DNA of 20,076 nt from an uncultured Clostridia bacterium (GTDB lineage: Bacteria; Bacillota_A; Clostridia; TANB77; CAG-508), in contig CALXXB010000029.1 of the NCBI GenBank assembly GCA_944392525.1, positions 1-20,076 on the forward strand, in the 5' to 3' direction. Within the stretch, counting starts at the first letter, position 1, and the number at the start of each line of letters is the position of its first letter. This document shows positions 13,651 through 20,076 of the stretch, in pieces. A program made the position numbers and the translations under genes. A model generated the notes under the pieces. That model was not told where the DNA came from, did no database searches, and was given only the letters and a program-made list of their open reading frames with translations.

Positions 13651-15054
13651 TTATTCTTGCCAGAAAGCTTTATAAGTTTTGTATGCTGAATAAACGTCGA
13701 ACTTACTTGTTACTTCATATGGAGCATGCATTGAAAGAACTGGAACACCACAGTCAATTACGTCTGCGCCTTTATTAGCTATAATATAAGCTATAGTTCC
13801 GCCTCCTCCTACATCAACTTTTCCTAATTCTGCAACCTGATATCTAATATTATGTTTTTCTAATACATTTCTTACCCAAGCAACATATTCAGCATTTGCA
13901 TCAGAAGCCCCTGATTTTCCTCTAGAACCTGTATATTTGTTTAAACTAATACCTTTTCCAATATATCCTACATTTGTTTTGTCTGATACTGATGCATATA
14001 ATGGATCAAAACCTGCATCAACATCTGATGATAACATTTTAGAAAAACAAAATACTTTTTCTAATAAGTTTGGTTTATTTACACCTAATTTATTTAATAT
14101 TTCTGATATAAAGAAATCAAACATATGAGATTCCATACCTGTGTTACCCATACTTCCTATTTCCTCTTTATCTGATAAAATACATATTGCTGTATTCTTT
14201 ACATTTTGAAGTTCCATCATAGCATGAAGTGAAGTATAAGCACACACTTTATCATCTTGACCATAAGCTGCAATCATACTTCCATCTAATCCTAGTGTTC
14301 TTGCTCTAAATGCTGGTACTAATTCTATTTCTGCACTTGTTAAATCCTCTTCTGTTACTCCATATTTTTGATTTAATATATTTAGTATATTTAGTTTTAC
14401 ACCTTCTGGAACTTTTTTGTCTCCATCTTTAAATGGAATACTTCCTATTAAAAGACTTAAATCTTCACCATCTATTCCATTCTTCAACTTTTTCTCCATT
14501 TGGTCTTGTGCCAAGTGTGGTAATAAATCTGTAATTGTAAATATTGGGTCATTTTCATCTTCCCCAATATCAATTTCTACTACTTCACCATTTGTTTTTA
14601 CAATTACCCCATGCATACTAAGTGGTATTGTAGTCCATTGATATTTCTTTATTCCACCATAGTAATGTGTTTTAAAATAAGCTAATCCTCCATCTTCATA
14701 TAAAGGATTTGGTTTTAAATCTAATCTTGGAGAATCTACATGTGAACCTATAATATGTAGTCCATTTTCAATTGGATTTTCTCCTATTATTGCAAGATAC
14801 ATACTCTTTTTTCTATTTATAAAATAAACCTTATCTCCTGGTTCTAATGTATCAAATGTCATTATATCTTTATATCCGTTAGCGTCTGCTAATTCTTTTG
14901 CTCTTTTTATAAATTCTCTTTCTGTTTTTGCTTTATTTAAAAAATCCATATAACTTTTTGATACTTCATTTATTTGTGTTTTTTCTTCTTCACTTGCTTC
15001 TTCCCATCCTGTACTTTGATTTCTAAATAATTTCTTCTTTAATTCTTCTCCCAT
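13651..15054 (-). CDS. M18 family zinc aminopeptidase
   Basis: 467 aa, the usual length for clostridial M18 aminopeptidases. Cytoplasmic, tetrahedral, di-zinc exopeptidase acting on peptide N-termini, often acidic residues. Metal ligands and catalytic residues are visible: GSHVDSPR with His105 and Asp107, the Asp pair at 266-267 in GQDDKVC, Glu296-Glu297 in SDKEEIGSMG, Asp343 in SDVDAGFDP, and His443 in LSMHAPYE. The Gly-rich strand DVGGGGTIA precedes the last ligand. AAGGAGGTAA lies before the ATG at 15054. It is monocistronic: the XRE gene and its terminator lie downstream, and a divergent oxidoreductase gene upstream. Confidence 0.95.
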   Translation of the reverse strand: MGEELKKKLFRNQSTGWEEASEEEKTQINEVSKSYMDFLNKAKTEREFIKRAKELADANGYKDIMTFDTLEPGDKVYFINRKKSMYLAIIGENPIENGLHIIGSHVDSPRLDLKPNPLYEDGGLAYFKTHYYGGIKKYQWTTIPLSMHGVIVKTNGEVVEIDIGEDENDPIFTITDLLPHLAQDQMEKKLKNGIDGEDLSLLIGSIPFKDGDKKVPEGVKLNILNILNQKYGVTEEDLTSAEIELVPAFRARTLGLDGSMIAAYGQDDKVCAYTSLHAMMELQNVKNTAICILSDKEEIGSMGNTGMESHMFDFFISEILNKLGVNKPNLLEKVFCFSKMLSSDVDAGFDPLYASVSDKTNVGYIGKGISLNKYTGSRGKSGASDANAEYVAWVRNVLEKHNIRYQVAELGKVDVGGGGTIAYIIANKGADVIDCGVPVLSMHAPYEVTSKFDVYSAYKTYKAFWQE

Positions 15055-15094
15055 AATTTACCTCCTTGTATTTATATTATTTAACTTATTACTT

Positions 15095-15103
15095 AGTATA
15101 TCA
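15095..15103 (-). promoter_or_regulatory. Extended -10 promoter of the aminopeptidase gene
   Basis: Minus strand TGATATACT, that is TG-N-TATACT, about 40 bases before the ATG; no clear -35 box, as usual for extended -10 promoters. Confidence 0.45.
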
Positions 15104-15178
15104 CTATAATTAATATTTTTCCATAATTTTTATAATTTATTCGCAAAAAATGGTTATACTACTTTTGAGGTGAATCTT

Positions 15179-16687
15179 ATGAATTCTTTATGGCTATCAG
15201 ATAATGAGATTTTTAAAAATATTGATTTGAATAACAGTCTAGATGAAGACTTTTCTACTGATATTTGTATAATTGGCGCTGGTATATTTGGTCTTACATG
15301 TGCCTATTACCTAACTAAGTTGGGCTTTAATGTAACCGTTTTAGAAAAATCTAATATTGCATCTAAGGCAACTGGTTATACTACTGGAAAAATTACTAGT
15401 CAACATGGTTTATTTTATGACTATTTAACCAATTCTTATAGTCAGAAATTTGCTAAAGATTATTTAGATGTAAATGAAGAAGCAATTCAAAATATAAAAA
15501 ATATTGTTGATGAAGAAAATATTAATTGTGATTTTAAGTATCAAAACTCTTATGTATATACAACTAAAAAGTCCGAACTTTCTTTTATAAAAAAGGAATA
15601 TAATGCTGTATCAAATCTAGGATATAATTGTGAACTTGTAACAAAAACAGGACTTCCATTTAATATTGTAGGGGCAATTTGTTTTAAGAACCAAGCCGAA
15701 TTTCATCCTGTAAAATATCTAGCTGGACTATGTAAATGTATTACAGCAAGAAACGGTAAAATCTATATAAACTCTACCGCCGTAGATGTAAAAATGGAAG
15801 ATAGCGATTATATAACATATGTAAATGGTCATGAAATAAAATCAAAATATGTTATTATTGCTACTCATTATCCTTTCATTAATTTTCCTGGTTTTTATTT
15901 TACAAAAATGTATCAGTCAACTTCTTACTTAATTGCAGTAGATACTAAAAAGACTCTATTTAAAGGTATGCATATATCTAGTAACGAACCTACTCTTTCT
16001 TTCAGAACTGCTCTATATAACAATAAAGAAATACTTTTAATTGGTGGAATGGATCATAAAACAGGTCACCCTAGTTCATACAAAGATACTTATGGGAAAC
16101 TAGAAGAAGTCGCAAAAAAATATTATCCGGATTCTAACATTCTATTTAGATGGAATACTAGAGATTGCATCTCATTAGATAAATTACCTTATATTGGTCC
16201 TTTCTCTTCTAGTATGCCAAACATGTTTGTAGGAACAGGCTTTAAAAAATGGGGAATGACTTTATCTAATGTTGCAAGTAACATTATTGTAGATAAAATT
16301 TGCGGAAATTTAAATAAATATGAATATTTATTTAAATCTACTCGTTTAAAACCTATTAAAAATCATGATGAATTTAAAAATATGCTTGTTCAGTCTACTA
16401 ATTCCCTTCTACTTGATAAATTAAAAAGGCCCAATATGTCTTTTGATGAGATTGAAAATAATTCTGGTAGTATTATTGAAGTTAACGGCGAAAAAGTAGG
16501 AATATATAAAGATAAAACTGGTAAGATTTATGCTGTGAACCCTATCTGTACTCATCTTGGTTGCCTTCTTTCTTGGAATGATATTGATAAAACTTGGGAC
16601 TGTCCTTGTCATGGTTCTAGATTTAATTTTGATGGTACAAATTTATACGATCCTGCTTTTAAAAACTTAGACATTTATGATTTGTAA
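15179..16687 (+). CDS. FAD-dependent oxidoreductase fused to a Rieske [2Fe-2S] domain (YhfW-like)
   Basis: 502 aa. N-terminal DAO-type flavoprotein: Rossmann motif IIGAGIFGL (GxGxxG at 33-38), the ligand-binding E at the end of the second strand (VTVLEK), and TGYTTGKITSQHG, a segment shared with YhfW. The C-terminal ~75 residues are a Rieske domain with Cys457-x-His459 and Cys475-x-x-His478 as cluster ligands; Cys462 and Cys477 are positioned for the classical disulfide. It ends PAFKNLDIYDL. The same fusion occurs in B. subtilis YhfW; the substrate is not known. The ATG at 15179 is chosen over an in-frame GTG at 15170 because TTTTGAGGTG is the ribosome binding site and overlaps that GTG. Electron partner and substrate are unknown; a soluble cytoplasmic enzyme is predicted. 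Confidence 0.92.
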   Translation: MNSLWLSDNEIFKNIDLNNSLDEDFSTDICIIGAGIFGLTCAYYLTKLGFNVTVLEKSNIASKATGYTTGKITSQHGLFYDYLTNSYSQKFAKDYLDVNEEAIQNIKNIVDEENINCDFKYQNSYVYTTKKSELSFIKKEYNAVSNLGYNCELVTKTGLPFNIVGAICFKNQAEFHPVKYLAGLCKCITARNGKIYINSTAVDVKMEDSDYITYVNGHEIKSKYVIIATHYPFINFPGFYFTKMYQSTSYLIAVDTKKTLFKGMHISSNEPTLSFRTALYNNKEILLIGGMDHKTGHPSSYKDTYGKLEEVAKKYYPDSNILFRWNTRDCISLDKLPYIGPFSSSMPNMFVGTGFKKWGMTLSNVASNIIVDKICGNLNKYEYLFKSTRLKPIKNHDEFKNMLVQSTNSLLLDKLKRPNMSFDEIENNSGSIIEVNGEKVGIYKDKTGKIYAVNPICTHLGCLLSWNDIDKTWDCPCHGSRFNFDGTNLYDPAFKNLDIYDL

Positions 16688-16704
16688 ATTATTTGCTAAA
16701 CTTG

Positions 16705-16733
16705 TTGACTTCTAGGATTTTTTTTGCTAAAAT
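16705..16733 (+). promoter_or_regulatory. Orphan promoter downstream of the Rieske oxidoreductase gene
   Basis: TTGACT (16705-16710), 17-base spacer, TAAAAT (16728-16733), with no gene behind it before the terminator at 16780. Confidence 0.5.
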
Positions 16734-16739
16734 GCTTTT

Positions 16740-16826
16740 AGAATAAATCATATATTTATATGTTTATTTTTTGTTTATTGAACTAGATTTCTTCTAAATA
16801 AGTAAATCTAGTTCTATTTTTATTTA
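16740..16826 (+). ncRNA. Candidate small RNA of about 85 bases
   Basis: A promoter (16705-16733) and an intrinsic terminator (16780-16826) frame a stretch without a sensible open frame (the only ATG gives a four-residue peptide). No known RNA family is recognised. It may equally be the tail of the upstream gene's mRNA. Confidence 0.3.
16780..16826 (+). terminator. Intrinsic terminator
   Basis: GAACTAGATTT (16780-16790) and AAATCTAGTTC (16804-16814) form an 11-bp stem with a 13-base loop and a TATTTTTATTT tail. It ends the upstream oxidoreductase transcript and any RNA from the orphan promoter. The remaining sequence to 16920 is AT-rich with nothing recognised. Confidence 0.88.
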
Positions 16827-16923
16827 AAAATATACCATGTAAAACATTAAACTTTTTCGCCCTTTTTTTATCTATTTTTTCATTCTTTTATAAATTATAT
16901 CATCATTCATATATCATTCATGC

Positions 16924-16953
16924 TTAACAATTCTATATACTATATGTTATAAT
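16924..16953 (+). promoter_or_regulatory. Promoter of the radical SAM gene (leaderless arrangement)
   Basis: TTAACA (16924-16929), 18-base spacer, TATAAT (16948-16953). The predicted start of transcription, near 16960, is 2-4 bases from the ATG at 16963. Confidence 0.65.
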
Positions 16954-16962
16954 TATTGTATT

Positions 16963-17883
16963 ATGAAAAACAAAGAAAGATATAATCATTTAAACACTTA
17001 TTATAAAAATAAATTTGGTGAGAGGACATTAAAAATTTGCATTGATGCAGGATTTACATGTCCTAATCGTGATGGAACTTTAAGCAATGCTGGCTGCATT
17101 TTCTGTAGTGGAAAAGGCTCAGGTGAATTAATAAAATTTTCTAATTTTGATATAACTAACCAAGTACAAAATTTTTTAAATAGCTACAGAGGGAAACGTG
17201 CAAACAAATTTATTGCATATTTTCAGAACTTTACAAATACATATGATTCTGTTCAAAATTTAAAATATAAATATGATTCTGCTTTAATTGACGATAGAAT
17301 TATTGGATTATCTGTCTCAACAAGGCCTGATTGCATAACAGAAGAAATAGCAAATTTACTTGCTTCATATTCTGATGCATATAATGTCTCTGTTGAACTT
17401 GGATTACAAACTTCAAATGATAAAATTGGTAAATTAATTAATAGATGTTATTCTAGCTCTCAATTCACAAAAGCAGTAAATATTTTACGAAAAAATAATA
17501 TTGAAGTAATAGTTCATATGATGATTTGTCTTCCAACTGAAACTTTTGACGATATAAAAAATACAGTAGAATTTATAAATAACCATGATATTCAAGGACT
17601 TAAAATACATTCTACTTATGTTGTAAAAAATACCGTTTTAGCTGATATGTATTATAATGATAAATACACGCCTATAACCTTAGAATATTATTTAGATAAT
17701 TTAGCTTATGTTATATCACATTTAAGACCCGATATCATAATTCATAGAATTTCCGGAGATGCTCCAAAAGATTTATTAGTTGCTCCTGAGTGGAATATGC
17801 ACAAAAAATGGGTATTAAATGGATTTGAAAAATTATTAGAAGAACAAGATTTATGGCAAGGAAAATATTATAAAAAATCCTAA
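16963..17883 (+). CDS. Radical SAM protein, TIGR01212/YhcC family
   Basis: 306 aa. The N-terminus KERYNHLNTYYKNKFGERT followed by IDAGFTCPNRDG matches the start of the YhcC/TIGR01212 family. The [4Fe-4S] ligands are Cys33, Cys45 and Cys48, in the spaced C-x11-C-x2-C form of this family instead of CxxxCxxC. Later segments are also typical: STRPDCI, VELGLQTSND, HMMICLPTET, LKIHSTYVV and ISGDAPKDLLVAPEW. The domain resembles the Elp3 radical SAM fold, but the reaction is unknown. The start at 16963 is supported by the conserved N-terminus, yet there is no Shine-Dalgarno sequence and the promoter sits directly in front, so the mRNA appears leaderless. Monocistronic, ended by the terminator at 17914. 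Confidence 0.93.
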   Translation: MKNKERYNHLNTYYKNKFGERTLKICIDAGFTCPNRDGTLSNAGCIFCSGKGSGELIKFSNFDITNQVQNFLNSYRGKRANKFIAYFQNFTNTYDSVQNLKYKYDSALIDDRIIGLSVSTRPDCITEEIANLLASYSDAYNVSVELGLQTSNDKIGKLINRCYSSSQFTKAVNILRKNNIEVIVHMMICLPTETFDDIKNTVEFINNHDIQGLKIHSTYVVKNTVLADMYYNDKYTPITLEYYLDNLAYVISHLRPDIIIHRISGDAPKDLLVAPEWNMHKKWVLNGFEKLLEEQDLWQGKYYKKS

Positions 17884-17913
17884 CTATATAAAAATAATTT
17901 TTATATATAAAAA

Positions 17914-17950
17914 ACAGATGCTGTAATACTACATGCATCTGTCATTTTTT
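17914..17950. terminator. Bidirectional terminator between radical SAM gene and tRNA-Pro
   Basis: ACAGATGC (17914-17921) and GCATCTGT (17935-17942) with T-runs on both strands. Confidence 0.85.
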
Positions 17951-17953
17951 TGC

Positions 17954-18029
17954 TGGTCGAGGTGACAGGGTTCGAACCTGCGGCCTCATGGTCCCAAACC
18001 ACGCGCGCTACCAACTGCGCCACACCTCG
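17954..18029 (-). tRNA. tRNA-Pro(UGG)
   Basis: 76 bases with encoded CCA on the minus strand. Acceptor CGAGGTG/CACCTCG is fully paired; anticodon stem CGTGG/CCATG with loop TTTGGGA (anticodon TGG); T stem CAGGG/CCCTG. The discriminator base is A. Confidence 0.97.
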
Positions 18030-18060
18030 ATTTATTTGGTATTTTATCTACCGCCCATAT

Positions 18061-18089
18061 ATAATAACACATTTTTATTTGGTTTGCAA
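18061..18089 (-). promoter_or_regulatory. Promoter of tRNA-Pro
   Basis: Minus strand TTGCAA (18084-18089), 17-base spacer, TATTAT (18061-18066). Confidence 0.7.
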
Positions 18090-18129
18090 GATTTTTTTGA
18101 AATTTTTTTAATAAATTTCTCTCTAAATA

Positions 18130-18158
18130 TTGAAAAATTTACTATTTTACTATATAAT
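18130..18158 (+). promoter_or_regulatory. Promoter of tRNA-Arg(ACG)
   Basis: TTGAAA (18130-18135), 17-base spacer, TATAAT (18153-18158), 22 bases before the tRNA. Confidence 0.85.
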
Positions 18159-18179
18159 AGTGAGGTAGCTGTAATATAT

Positions 18180-18256
18180 GCGTCTGTAGTTTAGCTGGAT
18201 AAAATGCGAGCCTACGAAGTTCGAGACCGGGGGTTCGAGTCCCTCCAGGCGCACCA
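18180..18256 (+). tRNA. tRNA-Arg(ACG)
   Basis: 77 bases with encoded CCA. Acceptor GCGTCTG/CAGGCGC pairs with one G-U. Anticodon stem CGAGC/GTTCG around loop CTACGAA (anticodon ACG, expected to be read as ICG after deamination by TadA). T stem GGGGG/CCCTC. The D stem is weak: GTTT against AAAT. Confidence 0.96.
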
Positions 18257-18283
18257 TTAAAAACTTTTTTAAAGTTTTTAATG
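18255..18283 (+). terminator. AT-rich hairpin after tRNA-Arg(ACG)
   Basis: CATTAAAAACTTT and AAAGTTTTTAATG make a 13-bp stem that begins inside the CCA end. There is no T tract after it, so termination (or an RNA-processing signal) is only likely. Confidence 0.5.
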
Positions 18284-18287
18284 TATA

Positions 18288-18316
18288 TTACAAATACAAT
18301 TTTCATAAAATATAAG
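18288..18316 (+). promoter_or_regulatory. Probable promoter of the aspS T-box transcript
   Basis: TTACAA (18288-18293), 17-base spacer, TATAAG (18311-18316), just before the leader; a moderate match. Confidence 0.5.
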
Positions 18317-18319
18317 AAA

Positions 18320-18524
18320 TGCGTTTGAACAATACAAAGCTTTTAGAAGTTACTTACTAGAGAGCAAAGGTCTTAGGCTGGAAACCTTTGAAGGACAACC
18401 TAAAATGTGAAACATATTGGAGCATATTTAATAAAGTGGAAAATTTTATTTTAAATTTTCAAGCTGGGTGGCACCGCGGAAAAAGAGATTTCGTCCCTGC
18501 ATTATAGGCAGGGACTTTTTGTAT
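18320..18524 (+). promoter_or_regulatory. T-box leader (Asp specifier) controlling aspS
   Basis: The conserved T-box sequence TGGCACCGCGG is at about 18468-18480. It is followed by a terminator stem, GTCCCTGC paired with GCAGGGAC, and TTTTT. Stem I is closed by CTTTTAG against CTAAAA and contains AGAGAG and an AAAGG/CCTTT hairpin. The specifier is GAC at 18394-18396 (context AAG-GAC-A), an aspartate codon, in agreement with the downstream gene. Uncharged tRNA-Asp would bind, stabilise the antiterminator formed with CGTCCC, and allow transcription of aspS. Confidence 0.95.
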
Positions 18525-18553
18525 CCTTGCTACATAAAAAAGGAGGATTTTAA

Positions 18554-20076
18554 ATGTCAGAGTACAAAGCACTTAAATGTGACGCATTACGTTTAGATAA
18601 CGTAGGAGAAAAAGTAAAAATATCAGGATGGGTAGAAACAATAAGAGATTTAGGAGGATTAGTTTTCTTAGACATAAGAGATATGTATGGAATAACACAA
18701 GTTGTTACATCTGGTAAAGATGAAGATGTAGACTTTGCATCACATGTTCCAATTGAATCTGCAGTATCCGTATATGGAACTGTTAAAAAGCGTGATGAAG
18801 AAACTATTAATCCTAAATTAGTAACAGGTTTAGTAGAAATTAAGATTGAAAAAATTGAAATATTAGGTAAAAGAACTTTAAACTTACCTTTCGAAATAAA
18901 CAGTAATCAAGATATAAGAGAAGACTTAAGATTACAATATAGATATTTAGACTTAAGAAATGAAAAGTTAAAAAATAATTTAATATTACGTGCAAAAATA
19001 TTACAATTTTTAAGAAATCAAATGATAGAAAGAAACTTCTTAGAGGTACAAACACCTATACTTACTAGTTCATCACCAGAAGGAGCAAGGGATTATCTAG
19101 TTCCAAGTAGACTTCATCCTGAAAAATTCTATGCATTACCACAAGCTCCACAACAATTTAAACAATTATTAATGGTTGCTGGTATTGATAAATATTTCCA
19201 AATAGCACCATGTTTCAGAGACGAAGACGCTAGGGCTGATAGAACTCCAGGAGAATTTTATCAATTAGATATGGAAATGAGCTTTGCCACACAAGAAGAT
19301 GTATTATCTAGTATAGAACCAGTAATATACAACTTATTTAAAGAATTTTCTGATAAAGAAATAAATGCTTGTCCATTCCCTAGATTAAAATACAAGGATG
19401 TTATGCTAAAATATGGAACAGACAAGCCTGATTTAAGAAATCCATTAGAGATTGTAGATGTTACTGATATATTTGAACATTTAGAGCTAAGAGCATTTAA
19501 AAATATGATAGTTCGTGTAATTGCAACACATGATGTCGGAGATAAACCAAGATCTTTCTTTGAAGACATGACAAACTTTGCAATTAAAGAGTTAAAAGCA
19601 AAAGGATTAGCTTGGCTAAGAATATTAGACGATGGAACTTTCCAAGGACCTATTGCTAAATTTATAACAGATGAAGCTAGAATTGAAATGCAAAAAAGAA
19701 CAAATTCAAAACCTGGAGATTGTATTTTCTTTGTTGCAGAAGTTCCTGGTGTAGTTGAAAAATTAGCAGGACAAGTAAGAGATGAATTAGGAAAAAGATT
19801 AGAATTAATTGATAATAATCGTTTTGAGTTTTGTTGGATTGTTGACTTCCCTATGTTTGAAGATAATGATGGAAAGCTTTCATTTAGCCATAATCCATTC
19901 TCTATGCCACAAGGTGGACTAGAAGCTTTAGAAACTCAAGACCCATTGGAAATACTTGCATATCAATATGATATGGTATGTAATGGTGTTGAAATTGCTT
20001 CTGGTGCTGTTAGAAATCATGACATTGAAGTAATGATTAAAGCATTTTCAATGGCAGGATATACAGAAGAAGAAGT
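18554..20076 (+). CDS. aspS: Aspartyl-tRNA synthetase (3' end outside the window)
   Basis: Open from the ATG at 18554 (AGGAGG 7 bases upstream) to the window edge, 507 codons; full length in the family is about 590, so the C-terminal part, including class II motif 3, is missing. Charges tRNA-Asp. Visible: the N-terminal OB-fold anticodon-binding domain (ISGWVETIRDLGGLVFLDIRD), the class II core with motif 2 FRDEDARADRTPGEF starting at about residue 221, QLDMEM, an insertion domain from about 290, and NGVEIASGAVRNHD near the end. The 'ARADRTPGEF' form of motif 2 is seen in clostridial and related AspRS; bacterial canonical is 'LRADRQPEF'. Whether the enzyme is discriminating or also charges tRNA-Asn cannot be told here. 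Confidence 0.96.
   Translation, partial: MSEYKALKCDALRLDNVGEKVKISGWVETIRDLGGLVFLDIRDMYGITQVVTSGKDEDVDFASHVPIESAVSVYGTVKKRDEETINPKLVTGLVEIKIEKIEILGKRTLNLPFEINSNQDIREDLRLQYRYLDLRNEKLKNNLILRAKILQFLRNQMIERNFLEVQTPILTSSSPEGARDYLVPSRLHPEKFYALPQAPQQFKQLLMVAGIDKYFQIAPCFRDEDARADRTPGEFYQLDMEMSFATQEDVLSSIEPVIYNLFKEFSDKEINACPFPRLKYKDVMLKYGTDKPDLRNPLEIVDVTDIFEHLELRAFKNMIVRVIATHDVGDKPRSFFEDMTNFAIKELKAKGLAWLRILDDGTFQGPIAKFITDEARIEMQKRTNSKPGDCIFFVAEVPGVVEKLAGQVRDELGKRLELIDNNRFEFCWIVDFPMFEDNDGKLSFSHNPFSMPQGGLEALETQDPLEILAYQYDMVCNGVEIASGAVRNHDIEVMIKAFSMAGYTEEE

Noticed and set aside
17954..18256. tRNA genes as attachment sites of an integrated element
   Set aside because: No integrase or duplicated tRNA 3' end is visible in the window, and the flanking genes are housekeeping genes.

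Overview
The window is a very AT-rich stretch of chromosome from a low-G+C, Gram-positive anaerobe of the Clostridia type. Evidence for this: consensus sigma-A promoters (TTGACA-N17-TATAAT) and strong AGGAGG ribosome binding sites; tRNA genes that encode their own CCA; a T-box leader in front of aspS; meso-diaminopimelate wall genes (murE, dapF); YozG/DUF2975 gene pairs; and a clostridial-style pilin-like N-terminus on a surface protein. Most of it is housekeeping chromosome with short intergenic gaps and clear terminators. No transposase, integrase or CRISPR array is visible.

Layout. 1-895 (-): 5'-proximal part of a large surface protein with a pilin-like N-terminus and an InlB-type repeat. 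1100-1330 (+): small YozG-like regulator. 1465-4656 (-): three-gene ABC transporter operon of the GldA/GldF/GldG type. 4830-5438 (+): GDT1/TMEM165-type cation transporter. 5517-5593 (+): tRNA-Arg(UCU). 5855-7342 (+): a murE-type ligase, convergent with dapF (7379-8197, -). 8348-9031 (+): monofunctional GT51 glycosyltransferase. 9028-12299 (-): five-gene operon DUF4153/4173-like membrane protein, DUF2975, YozG-type regulator, Qnr/McbG-like pentapeptide protein, GNAT acetyltransferase. 12475-13545: small accessory-looking cluster with a 78-aa gene of clearly higher G+C, a 47-aa microgene and a divergent XRE repressor. 13651-15054 (-): M18 aminopeptidase. 15179-16687 (+): FAD oxidoreductase fused to a Rieske domain. 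16963-17883 (+): YhcC-type radical SAM protein, apparently on a leaderless mRNA. 17954-18256: tRNA-Pro(UGG) (-) and tRNA-Arg(ACG) (+), divergently transcribed. 18320-18524: T-box leader with an Asp (GAC) specifier, controlling aspS (18554 to the window edge).

How the genes fit together. murE, dapF and the GT51 enzyme form a loose peptidoglycan cluster: DAP synthesis, DAP (or other residue) addition to the precursor, and glycan polymerisation. The MurE has unusual residues in both motifs that normally read the third amino acid. The DUF4153/DUF2975/YozG/pentapeptide/GNAT operon is the most interesting unexplained unit: a membrane pair with its own regulator, followed by a possible topoisomerase-protecting protein and an acetyltransferase. 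Several annotated starts were moved because the promoter or ribosome binding site places the longer start outside the transcript (murE, the 78-aa gene, the XRE gene, the GDT1 transporter, the Rieske oxidoreductase).
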